Of a DNA stretch of 64,000 nt, positions 34,798-43,607 are shown piece after piece; position 1 is the stretch's first letter, and each line of letters starts with the position of its first letter. The stretch comes from SKGN01 sp050948865 (GTDB taxonomy: Bacteria > Bacillota_I > Bacilli_A > RF39 > UBA660). Made by a program: the position numbers and the translations under genes. The notes beneath the pieces were generated by a model, which did not search any database, had not been told where the DNA came from, and worked only from the letters and a program-made list of their open reading frames with translations. The stretch lies in assembly GCA_050948865.1 (NCBI GenBank), contig JBMNEQ010000002.1, forward strand, positions 62,001 to 126,000, written 5' to 3'.

Positions 34798-34826
34798 TTG
34801 CATTAATGCTAAAAACATGGTATTTT
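34798..34826 (+). promoter_or_regulatory. Promoter of the HU gene
   Basis: TTGCAT at 34798-34803, 17 bp, TATTTT at 34821-34826; motif match upstream of a well-spaced GGGAGG ribosome site. Confidence 0.5.
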
Positions 34827-34882
34827 ATATTTGTAAGCATATATACGTGCTTATTAATTACAGAAATGGGAGGTAATTAAAT

Positions 34883-35155
34883 ATGACAAAAGCAGAATTA
34901 GTGGATGTTATGGCAAACGAATCAGGTCTAAAGAAAGTGGATGCTGCTCGGGCATTAGAAGCATTTATGGTAGGAATTACTGATGCTTTGAAGAAAGGAA
35001 AAAAAGTTACTTTAGTTGGCTTTGGTAGTTTTGAAGCTAAACAAAGAGCTGCTCGTATGGGACGTAATCCACAAACTGGAGAAACTGTAAAAATTCCAGC
35101 TAGAAAAGTTGTCTCATTTAAAGTTGGAAGTAAATTAAAAGAAGCTGTAAAGTAA
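34883..35155 (+). CDS. hup: HU family DNA-binding protein
   Basis: 90 residues, the standard HU length. The N-terminal helices start MTKAELVDVMANESGL, followed by LVGFGSFEAKQRAAR and the DNA-binding arm GRNPQTGETVKIPARKVVSFKVGSKLKEAVK. HU bends and compacts DNA as a dimer; in Firmicutes it is usually essential. In Bacillus hbs lies next to spoIVA; here it is about 20 kb away. It is a monocistronic unit with its own promoter and a strong terminator. Confidence 0.97.
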   Translation: MTKAELVDVMANESGLKKVDAARALEAFMVGITDALKKGKKVTLVGFGSFEAKQRAARMGRNPQTGETVKIPARKVVSFKVGSKLKEAVK

Positions 35156-35158
35156 TAA

Positions 35159-35188
35159 AAGGATAAGAGCAATCTTATCTTTTTTTAT
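35159..35188 (+). terminator. Terminator after HU
   Basis: GATAAGA/TCTTATC inverted repeat with a four-base loop and seven T. Confidence 0.85.
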
Positions 35189-35229
35189 GGAAAGAAAGTT
35201 TATTTTAAGATATAATTTATTAGGAGGTC

Positions 35230-36330
35230 ATGATGTTAAAAACAAGCTTAGAATTATTAAAAAAGATTACGACAAAAGGATTTGAAGCTTATATAGTAGG
35301 GGGATTTCCAAGAGATTATTATATGAAGAAGAAGAGTTTAGATGTTGATATTTGCACAAATGCTACTCCTTATGAATTAAGTAAGATTTTTAAAGGAGTT
35401 ATTCTTCCTCCTGAAAAGTATGGCTCTTTAACGATTATTTATAAAAATATTCGTTTTGAAATTACTACTTATCGTAAGGAACTTCGTTATAAAAATCGTA
35501 AACCGATAGAATTAGAATATATTAATGATTTAATAACTGATTTAAAAAGAAGGGATTTTACGATTAATACTTTATGTATTGATTCTAATGGTAATCTTTT
35601 TGATTATTTAAATGGCAAAAAAGATATTAAAAATAAAGTTATAAAAATGATTGGGGATCCAGAGTTAAAATTAAAAGAAGATATTTTAAGATTACTTCGA
35701 GCTCTTCGTTTTGCCACTGTTTTAGATTTTAAGTTAGATTCTAAGTTAAAGAAAGCGATTATAAAAAAGAGGCAGTTACTTAAGACTTTATCTGGAACTA
35801 GAAAGAAAGAGGAGTTAATTCGTATTTTTGCTAATCCTAATAATGAATATGGAATTAAATTAATTAAAGAATTAGGTCTTGCTCCTTATTTAGGTTTTAC
35901 TAACTTTGATAGCTTAGTTATAACTGATGATATTTTAGGGATTTGGGCTCAACTAGGAGTTGTTTTGATATATCCCTTTAGTAAGAGTGAAAAAGAGATT
36001 ATTAAAGGTATTATGGCTGTTTTAAAGGAAGATAAGATTGATAACTTTACTGTTTATAAATATGGTTTATATATAACTAGTATTGCTGGTTTTATTAAAG
36101 GGATTGATAAAAAGGAAATTAATGAAATTTATCAATCTTTACCTATAAAAAGTAGAAATGAAATAGTTTTAGATGTTGATAAAATATGTAGTTTAGTTAA
36201 TAAGAAACCAGGGCCTTGGATTAAAAATATTTATTTAGATATTGAAACAAAGATTTTAAAAGGAGAATTAAGTAATCTTCAAGAGGTCTTAGAGGATTAT
36301 ATTATTAAAAAAATACATACTCTTGAATGA
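35230..36330 (+). CDS. cca: CCA tRNA nucleotidyltransferase
   Basis: 366 residues. The class II nucleotidyltransferase head is clear: YIVGGFPRDYYM, the metal-binding pair DVDICTNATP, FEITTYRKE, and RRDFTINTLCID; the neck ILRLLRALRFATVL follows. The enzyme adds or repairs the CCA end of tRNAs. The protein is at the short end for bacterial CCA enzymes, so an A-adding or C-adding specialist cannot be excluded, but no second copy is seen here. The gene ends at TGA and the next coding region starts 14 bases later. Confidence 0.88.
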   Translation: MMLKTSLELLKKITTKGFEAYIVGGFPRDYYMKKKSLDVDICTNATPYELSKIFKGVILPPEKYGSLTIIYKNIRFEITTYRKELRYKNRKPIELEYINDLITDLKRRDFTINTLCIDSNGNLFDYLNGKKDIKNKVIKMIGDPELKLKEDILRLLRALRFATVLDFKLDSKLKKAIIKKRQLLKTLSGTRKKEELIRIFANPNNEYGIKLIKELGLAPYLGFTNFDSLVITDDILGIWAQLGVVLIYPFSKSEKEIIKGIMAVLKEDKIDNFTVYKYGLYITSIAGFIKGIDKKEINEIYQSLPIKSRNEIVLDVDKICSLVNKKPGPWIKNIYLDIETKILKGELSNLQEVLEDYIIKKIHTLE

Positions 36331-36343
36331 GGTGTATTTTTTT

Positions 36344-37012
36344 ATGAAAAGAAAAATATTAGTTTTAATTTGTTTCTTATTTTTAATTATTTTTTTAATA
36401 ATTATTCAACCTCAAACTAAATTAGTTGGTATTTCTAAAATAGATTTTAATTTAGATGATGATGAATTAGCAGTAGTTTTTATTAATCAATTTCCTGATA
36501 GTTTTCTTCTTTTTTTTAATGAAGAAGTAAGAATTTTAGTTGTTCTTAATTATAAGAAGGGAAACCTTCAAGAGACTTTAAAGAAGTTTAATATTAGACC
36601 CGTTAATGTTTTATTAATTAAAGATATAGAAATAGATTTTAATTATCATAAAAAGATTAAATTAACGACTAGTTATGAAGAAGAAGATATTCGTTTTAAA
36701 TTAGAACAAAATATAATAAAAGTAGAGTATGAAGAAGCTCTTTTTTGTATTTATGTAAAAAGAATGGAAGCTAGAAATAAGTTTTTAGATTGTGATTTTA
36801 TTTACTTTTATCATGTTTTAGGAATAACTCATTTAGATATAAGTAAAGAAACTGATCTTATTTTTTATCATAATAAAAGGCCTTTACCAACCTTCTTAAT
36901 GGAAAAGATTTATGAAAGGTGGTTAGATACTTATATTTTAAGAGATGATGAATTTACGATTATGAAGATGGAAGAAGATTACTTTAATATTATTGCGATC
37001 CCGAATATTTAG
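36344..37012 (+). CDS. Hypothetical protein with one N-terminal membrane helix
   Basis: About 222 residues from the ATG at 36344, which has GAGGTG upstream; the frame extends further upstream into cca but without a better start. KRKILVLICFLFLIIFLIIIQ is a signal anchor; the remainder would be extracytoplasmic, with alternating strands and acidic residues (DDDELAVVFINQF, LILKDIEIDFNYHKKI-like) and no motif that I recognise. It may belong to the cca transcript. The dnaD gene follows 55 bases downstream. Confidence 0.55.
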   Translation: MKRKILVLICFLFLIIFLIIIQPQTKLVGISKIDFNLDDDELAVVFINQFPDSFLLFFNEEVRILVVLNYKKGNLQETLKKFNIRPVNVLLIKDIEIDFNYHKKIKLTTSYEEEDIRFKLEQNIIKVEYEEALFCIYVKRMEARNKFLDCDFIYFYHVLGITHLDISKETDLIFYHNKRPLPTFLMEKIYERWLDTYILRDDEFTIMKMEEDYFNIIAIPNI

Positions 37013-37067
37013 GATTCTTCTATACAAGGAAGATTATAAGTAGTATAATTAATTGAGGAGTGGTCAT

Positions 37068-37721
37068 ATGAAAGCCTTAAAAATATTAAACTTTTTAAAA
37101 ATGGGATCTCTTAATTTACCAATATTTTTTATAAGAAATTATCAAAAATTAAATATTGATAGTGATTTATTAATATTATTAACTTATTTATATAATAAAG
37201 AATGTCTTTTAGATCTTAAAAGAATTAAAGAAGATTTAAATATGGAGGAAAAGAAAGTTTTAGAAGATATAAATAAATTACAAGAAAAGGGTTTAATTAA
37301 TATAGTTGTAGAAAAGAATAAGAAAGGAATTATGGAAGAAAAGATTTCTTTAGAACCTTTATTTAATAAATTATCTTTACTTTTAATGGAAGATGATGCT
37401 CTTCAAGAAGAGAAAACGAATATTTATCAACTTTTTGAAGAAGAGTTTGGACGCACTTTATCTCCGATGGAGTTTTCAATAATTACAGAATGGTTAAAAG
37501 CTGAATATAAAGAAGAAGTGATTATTGAGGCTTTAAAAGAAGCTGTTTTTAATGGGGTTAGTAATTTAAGATATATTGATAAAATATTATTTGAATGGCA
37601 TAAGAAGGGCTTAAAAAGGGTTGAAGATATTAGAAAAGATCGAAAGAAGTATCTTCAAGAGAAAAAGGTTAAGGTGGAAATTCCTGATTATAATTGGTTA
37701 GAAGATGAAGAAGAAAAGTAA
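37068..37721 (+). CDS. dnaD: DnaD-like replication initiation protein
   Basis: 217 residues. The N-terminal winged-helix part (LILLTYLYNKECLLDLKRIKEDLNM) is followed by the C-terminal DnaD/DUF4968-like domain, with FEEEFGRTLSPMEFSIITEWL and the YIDKILFEWHKKG motif that is diagnostic for DnaD/DnaB-type primosome proteins. DnaD helps load the replicative helicase at oriC and at restart sites in Firmicutes. Start chosen at 37068 because GAGGAGTGG lies before it. Its 3' end overlaps nth by 17 bases, as in the dnaD-nth operon of Bacillus. Confidence 0.85.
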   Translation: MKALKILNFLKMGSLNLPIFFIRNYQKLNIDSDLLILLTYLYNKECLLDLKRIKEDLNMEEKKVLEDINKLQEKGLINIVVEKNKKGIMEEKISLEPLFNKLSLLLMEDDALQEEKTNIYQLFEEEFGRTLSPMEFSIITEWLKAEYKEEVIIEALKEAVFNGVSNLRYIDKILFEWHKKGLKRVEDIRKDRKKYLQEKKVKVEIPDYNWLEDEEEK

Positions 37722-38340
37722 AGAAGTTTTTTTATATTTAGATAAACTTTATCCTAAAGCTAAAGGAGAATTAAAATATACTAAAGATTATGAATTTTTA
37801 ATAGCTGTAGTTTTAAGTGCTCAAACAACTGATCAAATGGTTAATAGAGTAACAGAAAAATTATTTCAAGATTATCCTACTTTAGAGGATTTAATGATGA
37901 TGGAAGAAGCTGTTTTAATAAATTATTTAACTCCTTTAGGTTTAGCTAAAAGGAAGGCTTTATATATAAAGGACATTGTAAAGGTTTTATTTAATCAATA
38001 TCAGGGAGTGGTTCTTAATAATAGAGAAATATTAGAAAGTTTTAAAGGAGTAGGAAGAAAAACTGCTAATTTAGTTTTAGGGGAATTATTTCAAGAGCCT
38101 TATTTAGCAGTAGATACTCACATTATGAGGATTAGTAAAAGATTAAACTTAGCTTCTAAGAATGATAATCCTTATCAGGTGGAACAAAAATTAATGAACC
38201 TTTTACCTAGATCTAAAGTATTAAAAACTCATTACCAATTGATTTTATTTGGACGTTACTTTTGTAAAGCTAAAAAGCCATTATGTAAAGAGTGTCAGTT
38301 AAAAAGTATTTGTCAATATTACTTAGAAGATAAGGAGTAA
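37705..38340 (+). CDS. nth: Endonuclease III
   Basis: 211 residues. A DNA glycosylase/AP lyase for oxidised pyrimidines. Visible: the helix-hairpin-helix FKGVGRKTANLVLGEL with the catalytic lysine, the catalytic Asp in AVDTHIMRIS, and the C-terminal iron-sulfur loop CKAKKPLCKECQLKSIC (C-x6-C-x2-C-x5-C). Complete and of normal length. It overlaps dnaD and is followed nine bases later by an AbiEii-like gene. Confidence 0.95.
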   Translation: MKKKSKEVFLYLDKLYPKAKGELKYTKDYEFLIAVVLSAQTTDQMVNRVTEKLFQDYPTLEDLMMMEEAVLINYLTPLGLAKRKALYIKDIVKVLFNQYQGVVLNNREILESFKGVGRKTANLVLGELFQEPYLAVDTHIMRISKRLNLASKNDNPYQVEQKLMNLLPRSKVLKTHYQLILFGRYFCKAKKPLCKECQLKSICQYYLEDKE

Positions 38341-38348
38341 AGATATTT

Positions 38349-39170
38349 ATGGAGTTTAAAAATAGTAATCAATTAAAAGGATATTTAAAAGTAGAATCAA
38401 AACATTTAAATATTCACAGTAATCATATCTATACGATGTATTTTACAAGACAATTTTTAAATCGTTTAACAAAAGAAAATCAAGAAGATTTTGTTATTAA
38501 GGGAAGTTATGCCCAACTCGCGAACATCAAGAGATTAACTAGACCTTTAACTGATATTGATGCTACTAGTCCTAGAGATTTATTAGATTCCTCTTATCTT
38601 TTAGAAAAGATTATCTCTAAAAAGGATGATCCAATTACTTATAAAATGAAAGAAAAGTTTATTACTACTAGGGAAACTGCTGCTTTTAAAATAAAATGTA
38701 ATTTTGATAAAATAGAACATATGATTAAATTTGATTTAAAACAAGATAATAATCATCGCTTTATTCAAAGAACTTTACCCAAAGTCTTTAAAAAGGATCA
38801 ACCTTTTGATATAAAATGTGCAACAATAGAACAACATCTTTCTAATAAGATGTATGTTATTTTAAGAGAAATAGTTTTTAATCAAGAAACAAAGAAAAAG
38901 TTAAGAAGATTTAAAGATTATTACGATGTTTATCAAATTATAAAAGAAGGTTCTTTTAATGAAGGTTTAATTAGGGGATATTTAAAAGATAATATTGAAA
39001 AGTATCAAGAAATTGATGAACGAGTTTTTAAGCAATACTTATTTGAAGAGGAATTTATTTTAAAACATGAAGAAGAATATCAAGAAGAAGCTAAAAGATT
39101 GGGTTTTAAAGAAGAGGTTTCTTTTAAGGAAACAGTAAAATCCATGGAGGATTTAATTAAAACAAAGTAA
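38349..39170 (+). CDS. AbiEii-like nucleotidyltransferase
   Basis: 273 residues. FVIKGSYAQLANIKRLTRPLTDIDA carries the GS...R.T.DiD nucleotidyltransferase motif; the later EQHLSNKMYVIL and RRFKDYYDVYQI match the AbiEii/AbiGii toxin (DUF1814) layout. AbiEii is the toxin of a type IV toxin-antitoxin and phage abortive infection pair. No AbiEi antitoxin is adjacent: the upstream neighbour is nth and downstream is a convergent terminator. It may be a solitary or domesticated member. Confidence is good for the fold and moderate for the function. Confidence 0.7.
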   Translation: MEFKNSNQLKGYLKVESKHLNIHSNHIYTMYFTRQFLNRLTKENQEDFVIKGSYAQLANIKRLTRPLTDIDATSPRDLLDSSYLLEKIISKKDDPITYKMKEKFITTRETAAFKIKCNFDKIEHMIKFDLKQDNNHRFIQRTLPKVFKKDQPFDIKCATIEQHLSNKMYVILREIVFNQETKKKLRRFKDYYDVYQIIKEGSFNEGLIRGYLKDNIEKYQEIDERVFKQYLFEEEFILKHEEEYQEEAKRLGFKEEVSFKETVKSMEDLIKTK

Positions 39171-39200
39171 AAGAGGTTATTTTTTTAACCTCTTTTTTAT
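39170..39200. terminator. Bidirectional terminator
   Basis: AAAAGAGGTTA and TAACCTCTTTT form a hairpin between the convergent AbiEii-like and penicillin-binding protein genes. Confidence 0.85.
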
Positions 39201-42079
39201 TCGATGATAACTGTTCTAGTTAAGGATGTAGTTTTTCCTTGATATTCAATATTATAGGTAATGGTATAAGTTTCTGGTTTAGAAGTATCAATTAAGTTAT
39301 TTAAGATAATTTGATTATCTGATTTTCTTGTCGTTGTTTTAGTAACAGTTGCTTCACTTGTTACATTAATGTGATTCTCCATAACTAAAAAGCCTGGTTC
39401 TTGATATTCATTATTAATTTCTAAATAAATAGTATCTTCTCCCATTAAACTTACTTCTATTAAAGGAATATAAGGATTATCAGAAATAGTAATTTCTGAG
39501 CCACTACTACGATTATTTTTAAAGAGTGAGTAACAAGTTTTTACAACAAAAGTTAAATCACCACTAGTAGTTGGTTCATAAGTAAAACTATTCTTTTTAG
39601 TCCAACCTAAGAGGGTTAATTTATCTTTACTTTTTAAATAAACTTCATAACCTATTTCTCCTAATTCTTTTAATCTTTCATTTTCAAATCTAGTTAAATA
39701 TTTATTTTTATGTTGGGCTAAGGTTTTAATTAATTCATTAGTAACAAAGTTCAGAGGAGTAATTGGTTCCCAAGTTAATTCAATTTTTTTCCCTTTTAAA
39801 TTAATATCAACACCGAGGGGATTTTCTAATTGTTTATATTTAGGAGAAACTTCAGTTGGCTCTGTTCCTTTTTTAAAATATTCTGATAATTTCATATTAT
39901 CAGGGGTCCATTCACTAGGGAACATAGCGGGAACAGTATTTTTCTCTACAGTTATTCTTACTACACTACTAGGAATATCAAAAGTCTTTTTCTTAGTATC
40001 TTTAAAGATTCCTCTTGATAAAGTAGTGAATAGATTATCTCGAACACTCCATGAGGCAGTAGTATTGTAATGATTTTTATCAAACTTTTCATATCCTAAC
40101 CACATTCCAATTGCATAATCAGGAGAATAACCAACATACCATAAATCATTTAAAGCATTAGCAGAAAGACCATATTTTTTGATGGTATCAGCATCAAAAT
40201 TGGTTGTTCCTGATTTAGCTGCTATTTCAATTCCAGGGATTTTCCCTTTAATATAATTAATATCAACCCCATATTTTAAAATATTAGTAATCATGTAGGC
40301 TGTAGAATCAGACATAACTCTTTCTTTAAGAGGTTGATAAGTTATAGTTTCATTATTATCTAGAAATTCTATTTTATTAATGGTATGAGGTTCAATATAA
40401 TAACCACCATTACCAAAAGCAGCATAAGCAGTAGTTAATTGTAGGGGAGTAGTTTTATCAAAAGCTCCAATAGCATGAGCTTCATGAACTTTACCACTTT
40501 CTATTTCTGGATTAATTCTTAATTTTTGAACAAACTCTAAAATGTTTTTATTATCAACTTGTTGAAAAGCTCTTAAAGCGGGAATATTTCTAGAATAAAC
40601 AAGGGCATATCTAGAAGTAACTAAACCATGATAACTACCATCCCAATTTTTAATGGTATTTCCTCCAGTATATTGATGAACATCATCTAAAAAAGGAGTA
40701 TAAGTAGACCAATTATTATATTCCATTCCTGGTCCATAATCAAAAATTGGTTTAGCAGTAGAACCAATTTGTTTTTCTAACTCGGTTACATAATTAAAAA
40801 GTAATTTACCTTTTCGGTTTCTTCCATTTCCAATCGCTAAAATGGCCCCAGATTTAATATCAGTAACAACAATTCCTGATTGAATAACATCATTAGGGAA
40901 AGTAAAGGCTCCCTCATTTAAAACCTCATTTAAAAATAATTGTTTATCTTTAGTTAAATTAGTATATATTTTCATTGGAACATTATTAGGACTATATCCT
41001 GTTTTTTCTTCGGCTTCTTTAATTACAACATCAAGATAACCTTGATAAGGAGTATTATCTTTATTAGTTGGTTCAATTAATAAAGATTCAATTGGAATAG
41101 AGTTCGCAATCTTTTCTTGTTCCTTAGTAATATAACCATGACGTCTCATTAAATATAAAACAGTATTTCTTCTTCTTTCAGTATTTTCTGGATGAATATA
41201 AGGATCATAAGCACTTGGAGCTTGAAATAATCCAGCGAGCATTGCTGCTTCAGCTAGATTAATATCTTGAAGATTTTTTCCAAAGTAATTTTTTGCCGCT
41301 TCAGCTACTCCATAAGAATTATTTCCTAAGAAGGGAATATTTACATAAAATTCAATAATTTCTTCTTTAGAATATTTTTTTTCTAATTTAAAAATGGTTA
41401 AATAAATATCAGTAAACTTTCTAATATAAGATCTTTTCCCCGAGGTAAAACTATTTTTTACTACTTGCATGCTTAGAGTTGATCCCCCACCAGCATTATG
41501 ACCAGTTACTTCTCCAAAACCAGCTTTTAAAAAGCGGGGAAAGTCAAAGCCGTTATGTTGAAAAAACCTAGCGTCCTCTGTAGCAATAATCGCATCAACT
41601 AAAATTTCAGGTAGTTTATTATAAGAAACCTTTTCCCTAATTTCTCTTCCTATTTTACTAGTAATATTATTTTCTACATCATAGACAATAGAAGCTTCTT
41701 GTCGATATAAATTTTCTGGATTAAAAGGAGGAGCAACACTAATAATATAAAGAAAAAATAACCCCGCACTAGTCAGTAAAAAAATTCCTAAGCCTAAACT
41801 TAAAATTCCTATCCAATTAATAACCTTTTTTATTTTTTTTCTTTTTGTTTTTCCTTTACCTTTTTTCGTAGTTTTTTTTCTCTTTTTTGCCATAATTTTC
41901 CCTCCATACTTAGAATAGTATAAACTTCCATATAATATTAAAATAATTAAAGAAATTATAATTGTCCATTTAAATTTAAATAGATAAAGACTTAATAGAA
42001 AAAACAAACCAATTATAATACCGATTATTATTGATTGATTCTTTTTTTCTAAAAGAATCTTTTTAATTTTTTTCTTCAT
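39197..42079 (-). CDS. Bifunctional class A penicillin-binding protein (PBP1-like)
   Basis: About 960 residues from MKKKIKK. The N-terminus has two membrane helices, a very basic stretch (KKRKKTTKKGKGKTKRKK) and a third helix. The glycosyltransferase domain shows EDARFFQHNGFD and GGSTLSMQVVKN; the transpeptidase domain has GSTAKP (active serine), SRN and KSGTTN; the tail has fibronectin- or Ig-like beta repeats. It polymerises and cross-links peptidoglycan, so the organism has a wall. It overlaps recU by 17 bases, the recU-ponA order of Bacillus. A second start, ATG at 41893 (MAKKRKK), has its own GGAGGG site and may produce a shorter form with one helix. Confidence 0.92.
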   Translation of the reverse strand: MKKKIKKILLEKKNQSIIIGIIIGLFFLLSLYLFKFKWTIIISLIILILYGSLYYSKYGGKIMAKKRKKTTKKGKGKTKRKKIKKVINWIGILSLGLGIFLLTSAGLFFLYIISVAPPFNPENLYRQEASIVYDVENNITSKIGREIREKVSYNKLPEILVDAIIATEDARFFQHNGFDFPRFLKAGFGEVTGHNAGGGSTLSMQVVKNSFTSGKRSYIRKFTDIYLTIFKLEKKYSKEEIIEFYVNIPFLGNNSYGVAEAAKNYFGKNLQDINLAEAAMLAGLFQAPSAYDPYIHPENTERRRNTVLYLMRRHGYITKEQEKIANSIPIESLLIEPTNKDNTPYQGYLDVVIKEAEEKTGYSPNNVPMKIYTNLTKDKQLFLNEVLNEGAFTFPNDVIQSGIVVTDIKSGAILAIGNGRNRKGKLLFNYVTELEKQIGSTAKPIFDYGPGMEYNNWSTYTPFLDDVHQYTGGNTIKNWDGSYHGLVTSRYALVYSRNIPALRAFQQVDNKNILEFVQKLRINPEIESGKVHEAHAIGAFDKTTPLQLTTAYAAFGNGGYYIEPHTINKIEFLDNNETITYQPLKERVMSDSTAYMITNILKYGVDINYIKGKIPGIEIAAKSGTTNFDADTIKKYGLSANALNDLWYVGYSPDYAIGMWLGYEKFDKNHYNTTASWSVRDNLFTTLSRGIFKDTKKKTFDIPSSVVRITVEKNTVPAMFPSEWTPDNMKLSEYFKKGTEPTEVSPKYKQLENPLGVDINLKGKKIELTWEPITPLNFVTNELIKTLAQHKNKYLTRFENERLKELGEIGYEVYLKSKDKLTLLGWTKKNSFTYEPTTSGDLTFVVKTCYSLFKNNRSSGSEITISDNPYIPLIEVSLMGEDTIYLEINNEYQEPGFLVMENHINVTSEATVTKTTTRKSDNQIILNNLIDTSKPETYTITYNIEYQGKTTSLTRTVIIE

Positions 42080-42647
42080 TTTGACCTCCAAAATATATTT
42101 GATCAACAATTTTTAAGTAATCTATTCTTGGAAGATAAGTTTCTTTAATTAAATAACCTTCTTCTTCAAAGAATGATAAAGGAATAGTTTTCTTTTTAGT
42201 AGTATTAATATATTCTAATAAGGAACTTCCTTTTAAAAGATATGTTTTATTATGGGAAGTAAATCTCACAATAATAAAACATATTCCTTGATGTTTAATA
42301 ATGCTTTTTATATGTTTTAATTGTTGTTTATTAATATTATGAAGAGGAAAATACTTTTTAATTTTTGTTTCTTTAGCTTCAAAATCAATATATTTCCCTC
42401 GGTAAAGACCATTATAATCAGTAGTTGAAGGTTTTTTAAAATAAGCTTCTTTGATAGTAGGTTGTTTTTTTAAATTAAAAGAAACTTTAACTACTTGAAT
42501 AGGAGTAGCCTTTTTATTAATAATAGCAATATCTTTTTCTTGATAATATTGATTAGTTATATTTAAATCATTTTCTAAAACCATTCCCCGATTGGCATAA
42601 TTTGTTTTAAAGGTTTTTTCTTTTTTTATATAATTTGGGTAATTCAT
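42063..42647 (-). CDS. recU: Holliday junction resolvase RecU
   Basis: 194 residues. The N-terminal NRGMVLENDLNITNQYY, the TDYNGLYRGKYIDFEAKET block with the catalytic acidic residues and Lys, and the FIIVRFTSHNKTYLL segment are RecU signatures. It cleaves four-way junctions in recombination and chromosome segregation. The ATG follows an AGGTG site. Its 3' end overlaps the PBP start, a conserved pairing in Firmicutes. Confidence 0.95.
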   Translation of the reverse strand: MNYPNYIKKEKTFKTNYANRGMVLENDLNITNQYYQEKDIAIINKKATPIQVVKVSFNLKKQPTIKEAYFKKPSTTDYNGLYRGKYIDFEAKETKIKKYFPLHNINKQQLKHIKSIIKHQGICFIIVRFTSHNKTYLLKGSSLLEYINTTKKKTIPLSFFEEEGYLIKETYLPRIDYLKIVDQIYFGGQNEEKN

Positions 42648-42811
42648 TTTTTCACCTAAAAAAATTATACTATAAATTGAAAGTAAAATCTACTTTGATA
42701 TTCTTAAAAGATTGTTTTATTTTGAGAAGTTTTAACTTCTTTTAGGAAGTTTTTAGAGAACTTTCTTTTAATATAAAATATTATGTTAAGATAACTTTAA
42801 AAGGAGGAAGG
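42648..42811. other. Divergent intergenic region upstream of recU
   Basis: Contains the recU promoter region on the minus strand and, near 42721-42745, GAAGT/ACTTC repeats able to form a small hairpin. On the plus strand an AT-rich stretch with TATAAAAT-like boxes near 42772-42780 leads into the small reading frame at 42812. Nothing more can be supported. Confidence 0.4.
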
Positions 42812-42904
42812 ATGGATAATATTTATATAAGTTATATGTTTGATCAAATAATAAAAGAAGTGGATTATATTAAACTTCGGTATGCTATTTATTATTTAAA
42901 ATAA
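42812..42904 (+). CDS. Possible 30-residue peptide
   Basis: Starts MDNIYISYMFDQII and ends IYYLK; preceded by the strong ribosome site AAGGAGGAAGG. No family recognised. It lies 50 bases upstream of the holin-like gene and could be a genuine small protein or a leader peptide. Confidence 0.4.
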   Translation: MDNIYISYMFDQIIKEVDYIKLRYAIYYLK

Positions 42905-42954
42905 AGAAATATTTTCAATTATTCTTTCATATTATTAGATGGGAGGTCTAGAAT

Positions 42955-43239
42955 ATGGAAGAATTTTTATTTAATATTGATTTAACTTCAAAAATGGTTT
43001 ATCTAGCGGTTATCTTATTAGTTATTGGTAAAGGTTTAAAGGGAATGTCTTATATCGATAATTGGTTAATAATTTGGATTTTATTAGTCATAAGTTTGAT
43101 TATTAGTTTTGTTTTTAGTGGTTTTAGTTTTGATAGTTTATTAGAAGCTTTTATTGCTACTTCAATAGCAGTTACATCTCATCAAGTATATAAACAAACA
43201 AATGAAGGAATTAGGTTAACAAAAAGAAATAAAAATTGA
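42955..43239 (+). CDS. Small holin-like membrane protein
   Basis: 94 residues with three hydrophobic segments (MVYLAVILLVIGKGLKG, NWLIIWILLVISLIISFVF and SLLEAFIATSIAVTSH) and a basic tail ending in KRNKN. The layout resembles small phage-holin-type proteins of the Hol44/phi29 kind, which are also found as chromosomal genes. No lysis or phage genes surround it, so a prophage role is unlikely. The ribosome site is GGGAGG. Confidence 0.55.
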   Translation: MEEFLFNIDLTSKMVYLAVILLVIGKGLKGMSYIDNWLIIWILLVISLIISFVFSGFSFDSLLEAFIATSIAVTSHQVYKQTNEGIRLTKRNKN

Positions 43240-43285
43240 CAAACTTCGTTTTTTTTGAGAAAATATAATAAAACGAGGTGAGATT

Positions 43286-43606
43286 ATGGATTCTGAAAAA
43301 ATTATGTTAACACCCCAAGAGATATTTGAAAAGGAATTTAAAATTGATACTAGAGGTTATCGTCCTCAAGAAGTAGATAAGTTTTTAGATATTATTATTA
43401 AAGACTATACAGAATTTATATCTTTAATCAAGAAATTAAAACAAGAAAATGATGATTTAATGGAAGAAACATTAAGATTAAAGCATGAATTAAGAAACTT
43501 GCATACTAATTTAGAAGTCTTTAAGGGGAATGAAAAGGTTACTAATGTTGATATAATAAGAAGATTATCTCACTTAGAAAAAATTGTTTATGGAAAAGAA
43601 GATTAA
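43286..43606 (+). CDS. gpsB: Cell cycle protein GpsB
   Basis: 106 residues. The N-terminal DivIVA-like domain reads LTPQEIFEKEFKIDTRGYRPQEVDKFLDIIIKDY, followed by a coiled coil and a short C-terminal helix (IIRRLSHLEKIVYG). GpsB connects division and wall synthesis by binding PBP1 and others. As in Bacillus it lies directly upstream of the RNase P RNA gene. PBP1 itself is encoded nearby at 39-42 kb. Confidence 0.9.
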   Translation: MDSEKIMLTPQEIFEKEFKIDTRGYRPQEVDKFLDIIIKDYTEFISLIKKLKQENDDLMEETLRLKHELRNLHTNLEVFKGNEKVTNVDIIRRLSHLEKIVYGKED

Positions 43607-43607
43607 A

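Noticed and set aside
42955..43239. Prophage lysis gene
   Set aside because: Only one holin-like protein is present, surrounded by housekeeping genes; no endolysin or structural phage gene nearby.
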